From contig DDGL01000014.1 in the NCBI GenBank assembly GCA_002337605.1, forward strand, positions 395,965-459,964: DNA of 64,000 bases. Direction: 5' to 3'. This document shows, piece by piece, positions 27,560-36,749 of this stretch. A program made the position numbers and the translations under genes. A model generated the notes under the pieces. That model was not told where the DNA came from. It searched no databases and saw only the letters and a program-made list of their open reading frames with translations. Source of the DNA: Flavobacteriaceae bacterium UBA1903. GTDB taxonomy: Bacteria > Bacteroidota > Bacteroidia > Flavobacteriales > Flavobacteriaceae. Every line of letters starts with the position of its first letter. The first letter of the stretch is position 1.

Positions 27560-28495
27560 TCACACATCTTCTCCCCAGGTATCCAGTTCTTCTTGTGTCC
27601 AAACGGAAGGAAAAAAGATTCTTTTTTGGTATTTTGGATGCATGTATTTAGCCCATTCGCTTCCACCTGTAGCCGCTTCGGGCTCTTTTCCATGGTTCAA
27701 ATATTTAGAAGCTGTATTGTAATGTGCCATGACCCAGGTAATATTTATGGTCTTGTCTAAATGGCGCATGGACGCAATTAACTTTTCGTCCTTTCGGGCT
27801 TCTTCTGGCAATGCCATAAATCTCGCATAGATATTTATGGTGTTGTATTCCTTCATGAAACGTATAAATTCCTTTCTATATTTTACCTCAAACTGACTTA
27901 ACGTATAACTTTTTTTGCCTGTATGATAGTCCTTCCCGGCTGCTTGCCAGTACAAATGTTCAAAGGCGTGATCAAAAGGAGTATTGCGGTTTATGGTTTT
28001 TCTGAAACGCGCATCTATTAATTGCAATAGATCGGTACAGGCAAATTCAATTTTTCGGTACTGTGCGCTCTGGAAGCCACTCGCTGGAGCCAAGGTATTT
28101 CTAAATTTAAGGTATTGTTCTACTTCCATTCCCTGCGTCATGATCTGGAAGGAAGACGTTAGCATATCGAAATAACGACTAATACGCCCCAATCTTTCAG
28201 AAAAAAACTGTGCTGTTAGTCCTTCTTTATAGGAGATTTGCTGGATTTCCCAAAGCATCATTTTAAACAGCAATTCGTTTACCTGATGGTACATAATAAA
28301 AACCATTTCGTCCGGGAAAGTAGTTTCCTGTCGCTGAAGACTCAGCAACGCATCGGTCTGTATATAGTCCCAATAATTAATGGGTTTACTATGTAAAAGT
28401 CCTTCTAAATGAGTGTTTAAATCCTGATCGAGCAACTGGTATTTTTCTTCCAGCTGCTTGAGTAAATGGAGTCTTTCTTCGTCTTTATTTTTCAC
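27560..28495 (-). CDS. Tryptophan 2,3-dioxygenase family protein
   Basis: This 311-residue protein matches the heme-dependent tryptophan dioxygenase family. It has YHQVNELLFKMML near the N-terminus, LAPASGFQSAQYRKIEF in the middle, and a probable heme-ligand helix containing WVMAHYNTASKYL. ATGGSEW corresponds to the TGGS substrate loop. The reaction is L-tryptophan plus O2 to N-formylkynurenine. It starts 4 nt after the DUF3108 gene and lies downstream of the tyrosine-catabolic genes hppD and hmgA, so aromatic amino-acid breakdown appears co-regulated. It is shorter than some family members but contains all core motifs. Confidence 0.9.
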   Translation of the reverse strand: MKNKDEERLHLLKQLEEKYQLLDQDLNTHLEGLLHSKPINYWDYIQTDALLSLQRQETTFPDEMVFIMYHQVNELLFKMMLWEIQQISYKEGLTAQFFSERLGRISRYFDMLTSSFQIMTQGMEVEQYLKFRNTLAPASGFQSAQYRKIEFACTDLLQLIDARFRKTINRNTPFDHAFEHLYWQAAGKDYHTGKKSYTLSQFEVKYRKEFIRFMKEYNTINIYARFMALPEEARKDEKLIASMRHLDKTINITWVMAHYNTASKYLNHGKEPEAATGGSEWAKYMHPKYQKRIFFPSVWTQEELDTWGEDV

Positions 28496-28499
28496 AGCG

Positions 28500-29270
28500 C
28501 TAATCTACAACAATTCTGAAAGAATGCCTCAATCCTTTAAACTGAACTAAACTTGCTTTTAAGGAGCCAACAGCTAAATCTGCTTTAATGAGAACGGGCA
28601 TTTTATTACCGTCGTCTGTTACCCAAACGGTTAAACTTTCCTTCTCTTTAAAGACACGTCCTGCCTGCACATAGGGTCTGAATTTTAAGGTGGGAACTTT
28701 ACCAAATTCGGTATTTAACTCTTCCCTTCCTAAGAATTTTAATTTGAATTTATAGGATTCATCGTCAAAAAACATATCCATATTTACCGTTTCACCTACC
28801 TGAATGTTTTCGGTATCCAAATTATTCCGAAGATAATAAAACGCAGACACCATATCCTGCGCATCTTTCGGAAAATCTACGAGTTCTTTTGTCTGGTGTT
28901 TTTTATTGTGTACCAGTGCTTTTCCAGACTTGTGGTCAAAATCTATTTCAATATCCTTTGTGTGCCCTCCTTCGTCTATCTTTCTGATAAACTTATACGG
29001 AATGTCTTTTTTCTTATCCACGAAAGAGTCGTAATAATCTTCCACTTTAAAGAAAAATTTACTCATCCCTGTGGTTACTCCCTTTCCTTGTATGTGGTAT
29101 ACTTCTTTTCCGTTAAGCATTGCATTATCTACCTGAAGCGTTGCATAGCCAGCGGTTACAAAACCATAATGTATTCTGAATTTAAACCATTCCCCATCTT
29201 CATAGGCCTTTTGCTGCGCAGTAGCCAAAGTAATTGTACAGAATAAAAAGAATGTAAAAAGATTTTTCAT
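28500..29270 (-). CDS. DUF3108 domain secreted protein
   Basis: This 256-residue protein has a signal peptide (MKNLFTFFLFCTITLATAQ) and a sequence of beta strands typical of DUF3108. Examples are FRIHYGFVTAGYATLQV, GMSKFFFKVEDYYDSFVD, and a C-terminal SLTVWVTDDGNKMPVLIKADL. The family is periplasmic and of unknown function, with an overall resemblance to lipid-binding lipoprotein folds. It is placed tightly (4 nt) before the tryptophan dioxygenase gene and 164 nt after hppD. The intervening gap contains an inverted REP-like pair. Nothing in it points to a catalytic role. Confidence 0.82.
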   Translation of the reverse strand: MKNLFTFFLFCTITLATAQQKAYEDGEWFKFRIHYGFVTAGYATLQVDNAMLNGKEVYHIQGKGVTTGMSKFFFKVEDYYDSFVDKKKDIPYKFIRKIDEGGHTKDIEIDFDHKSGKALVHNKKHQTKELVDFPKDAQDMVSAFYYLRNNLDTENIQVGETVNMDMFFDDESYKFKLKFLGREELNTEFGKVPTLKFRPYVQAGRVFKEKESLTVWVTDDGNKMPVLIKADLAVGSLKASLVQFKGLRHSFRIVVD

Positions 29271-29340
29271 AGTAACGTTTTGAGGGTCTTGCTTTTCAAA
29301 TTACAAGTATTGTTCCAAAAAGAAATGAATCCAATATAAA

Positions 29341-29424
29341 ATGTCACACGAAGCGCAGTCGAAGTGCAAAACGATTAAAAATCTTCAAATTAAAAAGACC
29401 TTTCGACTGCGCTCAAGGTGACAT
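29341..29424. repeat. Inverted pair of REP-like sequences (84-bp hairpin)
   Basis: Arms 29341-29366 and 29399-29424 are inverted copies, identical at 20 of 26 positions, sharing the core AGCGCAGTCGAA. The loop is 32 nt and AT-rich. The core is the reverse complement of the TTCGACT(A/G)CGCTCA core in the elements at 18544 and 30650. It sits between hppD and the DUF3108 gene and could act as a partial terminator or mRNA stabiliser. Confidence 0.72.
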
Positions 29425-29434
29425 TGGGATACCT

Positions 29435-30598
29435 TTACAAGGTTCCTCTTCGTGCTTGTTGACGCTCAATGGCCTCAAACAATGCTTTAAAGTTTCCAAC
29501 TCCGAAGCTTTGAGCACCTTTTCGTTGAATAATTTCAATAAACATAGTTGGTCTGTCCAGTACATTGTTTGTAAAAAGCTGTAGTAAATAGCCCTCTTCA
29601 TCGCGGTCTATTAAGATCCCGTGCTTTTTAAGCAAGCTAATATCTTCATCAATTTCACCAACACGCTCGGTAATATCGTCATAATACGTGTCGGGTACAT
29701 ATAAAAATTCTACACCCCTGTCTCTCATTGCTGAAACCGTCGCTACAATGTCATCGGTCGCTAAAGCTAAATGCTGCACGCCCGAGCCGTTGTAGAAATC
29801 TAAATATTCTTCAATCTGTGATTTTTTCTCTGCTTTGGCGGGTTCGTTTATAGGGAATTTTATACGCCCGTTACCATTGCTCATTACTTTACTCATTAGA
29901 GCGGTATATTCCGTAGAAATATCATCATCGGCAAAGGAGATAATTTGTGCAAAGCCCATCACTTCAGCATAAAACTTACACCATTTGTTCATTTCGTCCC
30001 AACCTACATTTCCAACAATATGGTCAATAAATTTAAGACCAACAGGTTCAGGATTGTAATGTGATTCCCACTTCTCAAAACCTGGCAGAAACACTCCGTT
30101 GTAATTTTTTCTTTCAATAAAAATATGAACCGTTTCCCCGTAGGTGTAAATCCCAGATTTGATCACGTGTCCGTGTTCATCTTCTTCTTTTCTGGGTTCA
30201 AAATAAGGTTTTGCACCTCTTTTGGTTGTTTCTTCAAAAGCACTTGTAGCGTCGTCTACCCAAAGGGCAATCACCTTAGCGGCGTCTCCGTGTTCGTCCA
30301 AATGCCTGTTAATTTCTCCCCCTTTGTTTAATGGTGAGGTAAGTACCAATTTAATTTTATCTTGTTTTACCACGTAAGATACCCGATCCTTCAACCCAGT
30401 TTCCAGCCCTGCATAGGCAAACGATTGAAACCCAAACGCACTTTTGTAATAATGTGCGGCTTGTTTTGCGTTTCCTACATATAACTCAACGTAGTCTGTT
30501 CCTAGTAAGGGAAGAAAGTCTTCGGCATCTTCGAACAATTTTTTAAGTCCGTATTCGGTATTCTGAAGGTCTTTTAGGTTTTTTATTTCTTTTGGCAT
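29435..30598 (-). CDS. hppD: 4-hydroxyphenylpyruvate dioxygenase
   Basis: This 387-residue protein has two vicinal-oxygen-chelate halves. The iron ligands are all visible: H193 in FIDHIVGN, H276 in GVQHLALA and E355 in MFIEIIQRKG. The C-terminal sequence GVGNFKALFEAIE is typical of HPPD. It converts 4-hydroxyphenylpyruvate to homogentisate in tyrosine degradation. The next enzyme of the pathway, homogentisate dioxygenase, is encoded immediately upstream on the same strand (178-nt gap with a REP-like element). The start is the only ATG that keeps the N-terminal domain complete. Confidence 0.96.
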   Translation of the reverse strand: MPKEIKNLKDLQNTEYGLKKLFEDAEDFLPLLGTDYVELYVGNAKQAAHYYKSAFGFQSFAYAGLETGLKDRVSYVVKQDKIKLVLTSPLNKGGEINRHLDEHGDAAKVIALWVDDATSAFEETTKRGAKPYFEPRKEEDEHGHVIKSGIYTYGETVHIFIERKNYNGVFLPGFEKWESHYNPEPVGLKFIDHIVGNVGWDEMNKWCKFYAEVMGFAQIISFADDDISTEYTALMSKVMSNGNGRIKFPINEPAKAEKKSQIEEYLDFYNGSGVQHLALATDDIVATVSAMRDRGVEFLYVPDTYYDDITERVGEIDEDISLLKKHGILIDRDEEGYLLQLFTNNVLDRPTMFIEIIQRKGAQSFGVGNFKALFEAIERQQARRGTL

Positions 30599-30649
30599 GA
30601 TGTTTCAATTTTATGTCGAAAAATAAAGTCAATTTGATTGAGGTTACGA

Positions 30650-30687
30650 CTGTACTTCGACAACGCTCAGTAGAACCACTCAATCAG
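30650..30687 (+). repeat. REP-like intergenic repeat, copy B
   Basis: This 38-nt element matches the one at 18544-18581 with about four mismatches (CTGTACTTCGAC, then ACGCTCAGTAGAAC). It lies between the homogentisate dioxygenase and HPPD genes. Like copy A, it is intergenic between minus-strand genes. Confidence 0.75.
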
Positions 30688-30776
30688 TTAATGTCGTTAC
30701 TATACTAAAAAGGAAGTACCACATGGCCCTGCCCTGTGGAGTAATTATTTTTCTTTTACTTAAATGCTTCATTTTT

Positions 30777-31943
30777 TTAATGCTTTCCGTCCAACCAAGA
30801 TTGGTAATAGGTTTCGTCTGCTATTTTTAAAGCTTCTTCTGTCACCTGCAAAGGTTTAAAAGTGTCTACCATTACAGCCAGCTCATCTGTTCTTACCTTT
30901 CCAATACTTCGCTCTACACTGCCTGGGTGTGGGCCATGTGGGATTCCGGCTGGATGCAGGGAAATATGTCCTGCGTCAACATCGTTCCGGCTCATAAAAT
31001 CGCCGTCTACGTAATACAACACCTCATCACTGTCAATATTACTATGGTTGTAAGGTGCCGGAATACTTTTTGGGTGATAATCGTACAGTCGTGGTACAAA
31101 ACTACACACTACAAAAGCATCGGTTTCAAAGGTCTGATGGACGGGTGGCGGTTGGTGTATACGTCCGGTAATAGGCTCAAAATCGTGAATAGAGAAGGCG
31201 TATGGATAATTAAAACCATCATAGCCCACTACATCAAAAGGATGGCTGGCGTAGACCATTTCAAATAGCTCGTCTCCTTTTTTTACTTTCATTAAAAACT
31301 CTCCATTTTCGTCGTTGGTCTCCAACTCATATGGCTTGCGAAGATCACGTTCACAAAAAGGAGAATGTTCCAATAATTGCCCAAACCAGTTTCTATAACG
31401 CTTAGGAGTGTAAATGGGTCGACGTGACTCCACAATAAACAATCTGTTATCGGCATCGTCAAATTGCATCTTGTAGATCATTCCTCTTGGAATAACCAGG
31501 TAATCGCCATATTTAAAGTCTAAATTTCCTAAATGTGTCCTGAGTTTTCCGCTGCCCTTGTGGATAAAGATAAGCTCGTCTGCATCGGTATTTTTGTAAA
31601 AATAGTCATCCTGACTTTCTTGCGGTGCTGCCAGGATAATGGTACAATCGCTATTGGTTAATACCGCCTTACGGCTGTCTAAATAGTCTTTTTCTGGTGC
31701 TACTTGAAACCCACGAAAACGATAAGATTGCATATTGTTTTTCTTAGCAACCTTAGGCGCTACATTGTATTGTTTTTTAATTTCTTTTACCTGGGTTGGT
31801 CTTTGCTCGTGGTACGAATTACTGTACATTCCATCGAAACCAATAGTTCCAAAAAGTTGCTCGGCATAGAGGCTACCGTCTTCTTTTCTGAATTGTGTAT
31901 GGCGTTTGGGAGGGATTTTTCCTAGTTTGTGGTAAAAAGGCAT
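30777..31943 (-). CDS. hmgA: Homogentisate 1,2-dioxygenase
   Basis: This 388-residue cupin-fold enzyme carries the family signatures FIHKGSGKLRTHLG, YLVIPRG, and the iron-binding region NIDSDEVLYYVDGDF followed by HPAGIPHGPHPGSVE. It opens the homogentisate ring to maleylacetoacetate. It is somewhat shorter than the roughly 440-residue eukaryotic enzymes but agrees with other bacterial homologues. It is the first gene of a minus-strand aromatic catabolism group that continues with hppD, DUF3108 and tryptophan dioxygenase. Genes for the last pathway steps (isomerase, fumarylacetoacetase) are not in the window. Confidence 0.95.
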   Translation of the reverse strand: MPFYHKLGKIPPKRHTQFRKEDGSLYAEQLFGTIGFDGMYSNSYHEQRPTQVKEIKKQYNVAPKVAKKNNMQSYRFRGFQVAPEKDYLDSRKAVLTNSDCTIILAAPQESQDDYFYKNTDADELIFIHKGSGKLRTHLGNLDFKYGDYLVIPRGMIYKMQFDDADNRLFIVESRRPIYTPKRYRNWFGQLLEHSPFCERDLRKPYELETNDENGEFLMKVKKGDELFEMVYASHPFDVVGYDGFNYPYAFSIHDFEPITGRIHQPPPVHQTFETDAFVVCSFVPRLYDYHPKSIPAPYNHSNIDSDEVLYYVDGDFMSRNDVDAGHISLHPAGIPHGPHPGSVERSIGKVRTDELAVMVDTFKPLQVTEEALKIADETYYQSWLDGKH

Positions 31944-32003
31944 AATACGTTCTGTTTGTTACAAATATCGGAAAATTTTAGCGTAGGGAGTAATAAGGGA
32001 TTG

Positions 32004-34244
32004 CTAAAACTTGAACCCAGCACTCACATACCATTCGCTCTCGTCCCGTTCCGGAGAATAAGCGTATTTTAATTGAATGGGACCTAGAAAAGTTTCCAGC
32101 CCGTACCCTAAGGCAAAACCGCTGTAGTCTACGCCGTTTATCCATCCTCCATTTTCGAAGAGGTTATCGCCTATATTACTAATATTAGCTGCAATGTTGA
32201 TATGGTTTTTCCGAAAAAACTCGTAATCAAATGTCAGTCCGCTCTTTAAATAGGTGTTTCCCCGAAGATTCAGCGCTTCATAGCCATAGAACGGTATAAT
32301 GTTATTTATTTCTTTAAAACCAAAGCCTCCCATAAAAAAGTCGAAAGAGCGTACATCACTATTCCCAATTTTAAACCCTCCTTCGGTTGTGATCTGGGCC
32401 GTAAACTTACCAATAGATTTTGCATACCCGGATTTGGCCTTTGCAATGCTAAAACTTTCAAAATTCCTGTTCAACCCTTCACCAAAAAGATATAAATGAA
32501 AATCTCCCGAAAAGAACACCCCCTCCTTTGGAAAAAAAGAATTGTCATACGTGTCATACACTAAGTATCCGTACGTACTAAAGTAATTTGTACTTTCAAA
32601 GACCGTCTGCAGATTGTTATCCTGGTCTATCCCAATAGTTTTGGAAAGGTACCGTAACTTTTTATGCTCCAGACCTAGTCCTAGCAAGAAACTACGCCTA
32701 AAAAGTGTTTCTACATAAATCTGGTTCGTAAGATCACTGTATTCCAGTTCAATTTCATTGAGGTTTGTTTGTATTTCATCTTCTTCCAAAACGTTTTCAG
32801 ACAGAATAAAAGACACCGGTACATCTTTGTCAAAAAAATCAAAGCTGGAATTTAAGCCTATACTCCAATAGTAGCCTTTGTCTATATAATAATTAAAGTT
32901 ATACCTAATGTTATCCCCTACCACAAAATCTAAAGAAGCAATGTCGTTGTTCGTAAATAGGCGTTTTCGGGTTACATTTAGCAATGCTCCTGTTCTGTAC
33001 AGGTCGTCATAATGCGCACCAAGACGTAACAAGGTCTTTACCTCACTTTCTCTTAATTGAAATTGCAATTTGTAATTTCCATTCTCATCTTCTAAAAGGC
33101 GATAATTAATATCGGCAAAATTTCCCGTGGCAGAGAGGTTATTGACCCCCTGGTTAAATTTTTTGTAGGTAACTTCTGCAGGAGTTTTCAGCTGTAACTT
33201 ACCTAGAACATAGGACCTGCTATAACTATTAGTTCCTTCTATTTCTACGTCGGTTATATAGAGAGACGTTTCTTTTCTGAATTCAACGTCTAATTTTTTT
33301 CGGGGTTTCTGTCTTGCGGCTAACGCTTCTAACTCGGTTATTTTAGTGGTTGCTTCATCATAACCCGCTTCAATAATTTTAGCTCCTTCATTAAACGCTA
33401 CGACAGTAAAATCTTTAATATTTGGGTTCAGGTAGATATCGGTTTTTTCACGCTTTACCTTCATGTCATTGATGGTACGAAAATTATTGATCTGTGTTAA
33501 CACCTCTAATCCGGATTGCAACTTTGTACGATCCCGCAAGCTATCCTGAACATCTACCCCAATGATAATGTCTGCTCCTTTTTTCCTGATTTCATCTACA
33601 GGATAGTTGTTTACCACGCCTCCGTCTACCAACAACATATCGTCTATAAACACAGGACTGAATAATGAAGGAAGCGCGCCACTAGCCGAAATTGCACGAG
33701 GTAAATAGCCACGTTCCAACACAACTGCCTTTCCGTTTTCGATATTAGTGGCTACACATAAAAAGGGAATGGGCAGCTTGCTAAAATCTTCTATGTCACT
33801 TACGTGATCTGTTAACTTACTAAAGAGATTATACACGTTTTGCCCTTTTGAAATTCCCGAAGGCAATCTAATCTGAAACCCTTCAAAAGGAAGTGTTACT
33901 GCATACCTGTCGGTTTCGTTTTTTTCATAAAAAGTTTTTGCGCTACGTGGAATATTATCCTGTATCAACCTATCAAAATCTACCGCATTAAAAATAGAGT
34001 CCAACTGATTGGCAGAATAGCCTGCAGCGTACAACCCGCCTACAATCGCACCCATGCTCGTCCCACCAATATAATCTATACGCACACCAGCTTCTTCAAT
34101 TTTTTTAAGCACACCAATATGCGCTAAGCCTTTTGCACCGCCGCCACTTAACACAAGACCTACTTTTGGATCGTCTTTTACAACGTCCTGGGAAACTACC
34201 GAGGTGGTAATTAAAAAGGTCAATATGTATAGTATGTATTTCAA
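32004..34244 (-). CDS. PlpD-like patatin phospholipase with POTRA and outer-membrane barrel
   Basis: This 746-residue protein has a signal peptide (MKYILYILTFLITTSVVSQ). The patatin domain shows oxyanion glycines GGGAKG (34-39), nucleophile S63 in GTSMG and D207 in DGGVVNNYP. A POTRA-like segment follows around 325-400 (LYITDVEIEGTNSYS), and a C-terminal Omp85-type barrel ends in EWYVSAGFKF. This order is that of type Vd autotransporters such as PlpD. The patatin domain should act on lipids at the cell surface or in the periplasm. The gene is 8 nt downstream of uvrC and may be co-transcribed with it. Confidence 0.92.
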   Translation of the reverse strand: MKYILYILTFLITTSVVSQDVVKDDPKVGLVLSGGGAKGLAHIGVLKKIEEAGVRIDYIGGTSMGAIVGGLYAAGYSANQLDSIFNAVDFDRLIQDNIPRSAKTFYEKNETDRYAVTLPFEGFQIRLPSGISKGQNVYNLFSKLTDHVSDIEDFSKLPIPFLCVATNIENGKAVVLERGYLPRAISASGALPSLFSPVFIDDMLLVDGGVVNNYPVDEIRKKGADIIIGVDVQDSLRDRTKLQSGLEVLTQINNFRTINDMKVKREKTDIYLNPNIKDFTVVAFNEGAKIIEAGYDEATTKITELEALAARQKPRKKLDVEFRKETSLYITDVEIEGTNSYSRSYVLGKLQLKTPAEVTYKKFNQGVNNLSATGNFADINYRLLEDENGNYKLQFQLRESEVKTLLRLGAHYDDLYRTGALLNVTRKRLFTNNDIASLDFVVGDNIRYNFNYYIDKGYYWSIGLNSSFDFFDKDVPVSFILSENVLEEDEIQTNLNEIELEYSDLTNQIYVETLFRRSFLLGLGLEHKKLRYLSKTIGIDQDNNLQTVFESTNYFSTYGYLVYDTYDNSFFPKEGVFFSGDFHLYLFGEGLNRNFESFSIAKAKSGYAKSIGKFTAQITTEGGFKIGNSDVRSFDFFMGGFGFKEINNIIPFYGYEALNLRGNTYLKSGLTFDYEFFRKNHINIAANISNIGDNLFENGGWINGVDYSGFALGYGLETFLGPIQLKYAYSPERDESEWYVSAGFKF

Positions 34245-34252
34245 GTTTTATA

Positions 34253-36043
34253 TCATTTCTGAAAGTAAGCTATAATTTTTTTTGCACGGCTTGCACCCAC
34301 CACATTTGCCAGATCTTCAAAACTGGCTTTTTCTATCCGCTTGGTACTTTTAAATTTTTTCAACAATTCTACGATGGTCTTTTCACCAACGCCAGGGATA
34401 GTTTCCAACCCGGATTCTAACGCTTCTTTGCTTCTTTTGTCACGGTGAAACGTAATTCCAAATCGGTGCGCCTCATTTCTTAGTTGCTGAATGATCTTTA
34501 ACGTTTCACTTTTTTTATCTAAATATAACGGAATAGGATCGTCCGGGTAAAATAATTCTTCTAGGCGTTTGGCAATTCCTATAATAGCAATTTTTCCACG
34601 GAGCTCCAGTTTGTCCAATGCTTTCAAGGAGCTTGACAACTGTCCCTTCCCACCATCTATGATGATGAGCTGCGGTAAGGGTTGCTCCTCTTCTTTCAAT
34701 CTTTTGTAACGGCGGTAGACAACTTCTTCCATCGAGGCGAAATCGTCCGGGCCTTCCACCGTCTTAATGTTAAACTTACGGTAGTCCTTCTTGCTCGGTT
34801 TTCCGTTTTTGAAAACTACACAAGCTGCCACAGGGTTTGTTCCTTGTATGTTACTGTTATCGAAGCATTCGATATGGCGTGGCTCTTCACTTAAACGCAA
34901 GTCTTTTTTCATCTGCGCCATAATGCGTTTTTCATGACGATCCGGGTCTACTATTTTGGCTTGCTTAAAACGCTCCATTCTATAATACTTAGCATTCCGA
35001 AGACTCATGTCCAAAATCTTCTTCTTGTCTCCCAACTTAGGAATGTGCAATTTTACGCCTTCTTCCACTTCAATTTTAAAGGGCACATACAGCTCCTTAC
35101 ATTGGGAGTTGAAACGTTGTCGCAACTCTACCACGGCCAATTCCAATAGCTGTTTGTCGGTTTCTTCCAGCTTCTTTTTTATCTCTAAGGTGTGGCTTCT
35201 AATGATACTTCCAAAGGAGATCTGAAGGTAATTAACATACGCATATCCTTCGTCACTCACAATACTGAAAACGTCTACATTATTTATCTTCGGATTGACA
35301 ACGGTACTTTTTACCTGATAGTTTTCCAAAACATCAATCTTCTCTTTCACTCTTTGCGCATCTTCAAATTGTAGATTTCCAGCAAATTCCTTCATCTGTT
35401 TTTTAAAATTCCCGAGCGATTCTTTGAAGTTTCCTTTGATAATATTTCGGATGGCTTCAATATTTTCATGGTAGTCCTTTTCAGAATGATGCCCTTCACA
35501 TGGTCCTGCACAGTTTCCAAGATGGTACTCTAAACACACTTTATACTTACCTGCTCGAATTTTTTCTTCAGCCAGATCATAATTGCACGTGCGCAACGGG
35601 TACAACCCCTTTATTAAATCTAAAAGGGTATGAACTGTTTTCATACTGGTATACGGTCCAAAGTATTCTGAGCCATCCTTAATAAATCGTCGTGTTGGAA
35701 ACACTCTTGGAAAGCGTTCATTTTTAATGCAGATCCATGGATAACTTTTGTCGTCCTTCAACATGACGTTATACTTGGGCTGGTATTTTTTAATAAGGTT
35801 ATTCTCCAGCAACAATGCATCAGTTTCAGTAGCAACTACAATATGTTTAATATCCTTGATACGACGCACTAACAATCGTGTTCTGGCGTTATCGTGCTGC
35901 TTCGTGAAGTAAGAACTCACCCGCTTTTTAAGGTCTTTAGCCTTCCCTACATAAAGCAACTTCCCGTCTTTATCGTAGTATTGATAGACCCCAGGAGATT
36001 TGGGAAGTGTAGAGATTTGTAAGGGTACCGAAGCTTCTGCCAT
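34253..36043 (-). CDS. uvrC: Excinuclease ABC subunit C
   Basis: This 596-residue protein is close to the usual 600-residue UvrC length. It has a GIY-YIG nuclease domain (about 13-92, GVYQYYDKDGKLLYVGKAK), a UVR motif (about 205-240) and the RNase H-like second nuclease domain beginning ECFDNSNIQGTNPVA (about 390). C-terminal helix-hairpin-helix motifs contain ETIPGVGEKT. UvrC makes the 3' and 5' incisions in nucleotide excision repair with UvrA and UvrB. The ATG start immediately precedes a typical N-terminal extension of about 12 residues. TATCTTTA 8 nt before the ATG resembles a -7 box but would leave almost no leader. Confidence 0.97.
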   Translation of the reverse strand: MAEASVPLQISTLPKSPGVYQYYDKDGKLLYVGKAKDLKKRVSSYFTKQHDNARTRLLVRRIKDIKHIVVATETDALLLENNLIKKYQPKYNVMLKDDKSYPWICIKNERFPRVFPTRRFIKDGSEYFGPYTSMKTVHTLLDLIKGLYPLRTCNYDLAEEKIRAGKYKVCLEYHLGNCAGPCEGHHSEKDYHENIEAIRNIIKGNFKESLGNFKKQMKEFAGNLQFEDAQRVKEKIDVLENYQVKSTVVNPKINNVDVFSIVSDEGYAYVNYLQISFGSIIRSHTLEIKKKLEETDKQLLELAVVELRQRFNSQCKELYVPFKIEVEEGVKLHIPKLGDKKKILDMSLRNAKYYRMERFKQAKIVDPDRHEKRIMAQMKKDLRLSEEPRHIECFDNSNIQGTNPVAACVVFKNGKPSKKDYRKFNIKTVEGPDDFASMEEVVYRRYKRLKEEEQPLPQLIIIDGGKGQLSSSLKALDKLELRGKIAIIGIAKRLEELFYPDDPIPLYLDKKSETLKIIQQLRNEAHRFGITFHRDKRSKEALESGLETIPGVGEKTIVELLKKFKSTKRIEKASFEDLANVVGASRAKKIIAYFQK

Positions 36044-36178
36044 ACCCGTAAAGATAGTGGCAATTTATTTTTTAGCAGAAATTTTTACCATTCAAATTCT
36101 GTTAAGGTTGGGTTAAACCAGGCACTTCTTAAAACCCTTGCCAATACTTTTTCCGTATTTTATACAAACACATTACTA

Positions 36179-36595
36179 GTGAGCCAACCATTACGTATTT
36201 TCAAACTACTACAGACTACCGCGATTCTTTTTGTGGCTGTCTTGTATTGTTTGGCTCCTTTACAACAGCCTCTGGCAGATGGCTTTCATAGCTTAGAGCA
36301 CGCTATTTTAAATACCAATGACAATCACTCTCATGACCTGGCACACGAGCTCGACAGCCCTCACAGTCACGACCACAAATTACTTTCTTTTTTTAATGAT
36401 TTGTTTCAAGACGACGCCCAGGGAGATGAGCAACCCGTTAAAGAATTTAAGCTGGATAAGCACATTCTCCAGCAGTATGCTATTAAAAACTCCAGCATAC
36501 AAATTGTTTCAGAAAAAAACTTCAACTATACCGTTGGAACCTATTCTGTTTCTCTTTCCAGTGTACTCCCTCCTCCCGAGTGCAACTTTTCATAA
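36179..36595 (+). CDS. His-rich membrane-anchored hypothetical protein
   Basis: This 138-residue protein has one N-terminal hydrophobic segment (about 14-29) that could be a signal peptide or anchor. A histidine-rich stretch follows: NDNHSHDLAHELDSPHSHDH, residues 47-66. The remainder is polar, ending in SVLPPPECNFS. GTG is the start. No family is recognised. A TonB receptor with histidine-rich plug and N-terminal segments follows 154 nt downstream on the same strand, so a metal-binding periplasmic accessory for zinc, nickel, cobalt or copper uptake is a reasonable inference. The gene is divergent from uvrC. Confidence 0.7.
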   Translation: MSQPLRIFKLLQTTAILFVAVLYCLAPLQQPLADGFHSLEHAILNTNDNHSHDLAHELDSPHSHDHKLLSFFNDLFQDDAQGDEQPVKEFKLDKHILQQYAIKNSSIQIVSEKNFNYTVGTYSVSLSSVLPPPECNFS

Positions 36596-36616
36596 TTCGA
36601 TTATTAAATAAATTTC

Positions 36617-36729
36617 GTCATCTCGGAACACAGTGAGAGATCGCACAACGTACCAAGGATACTATATAGTATTCCCAGCTTACTCGGGTGTAGTCCGTCA
36701 GTTGTGATGTTTTCTTGAACCGACATGAC
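36617..36729. repeat. Imperfect 113-bp inverted repeat (MITE/REP-like)
   Basis: The ends GTCATCTCGG and CCGACATGAC are inverted copies with one mismatch. The centre holds a perfect 14-bp palindrome, ATACTATATAGTAT (36659-36672), and parts of the intervening arms also pair (GCACAAC with GTTGTGA). The element fills most of the gap between the His-rich gene and the TonB receptor gene. The central palindrome might instead be an operator for that receptor. Confidence 0.5.
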
Positions 36730-36749
36730 TAACATCTTAAACATTTTAT

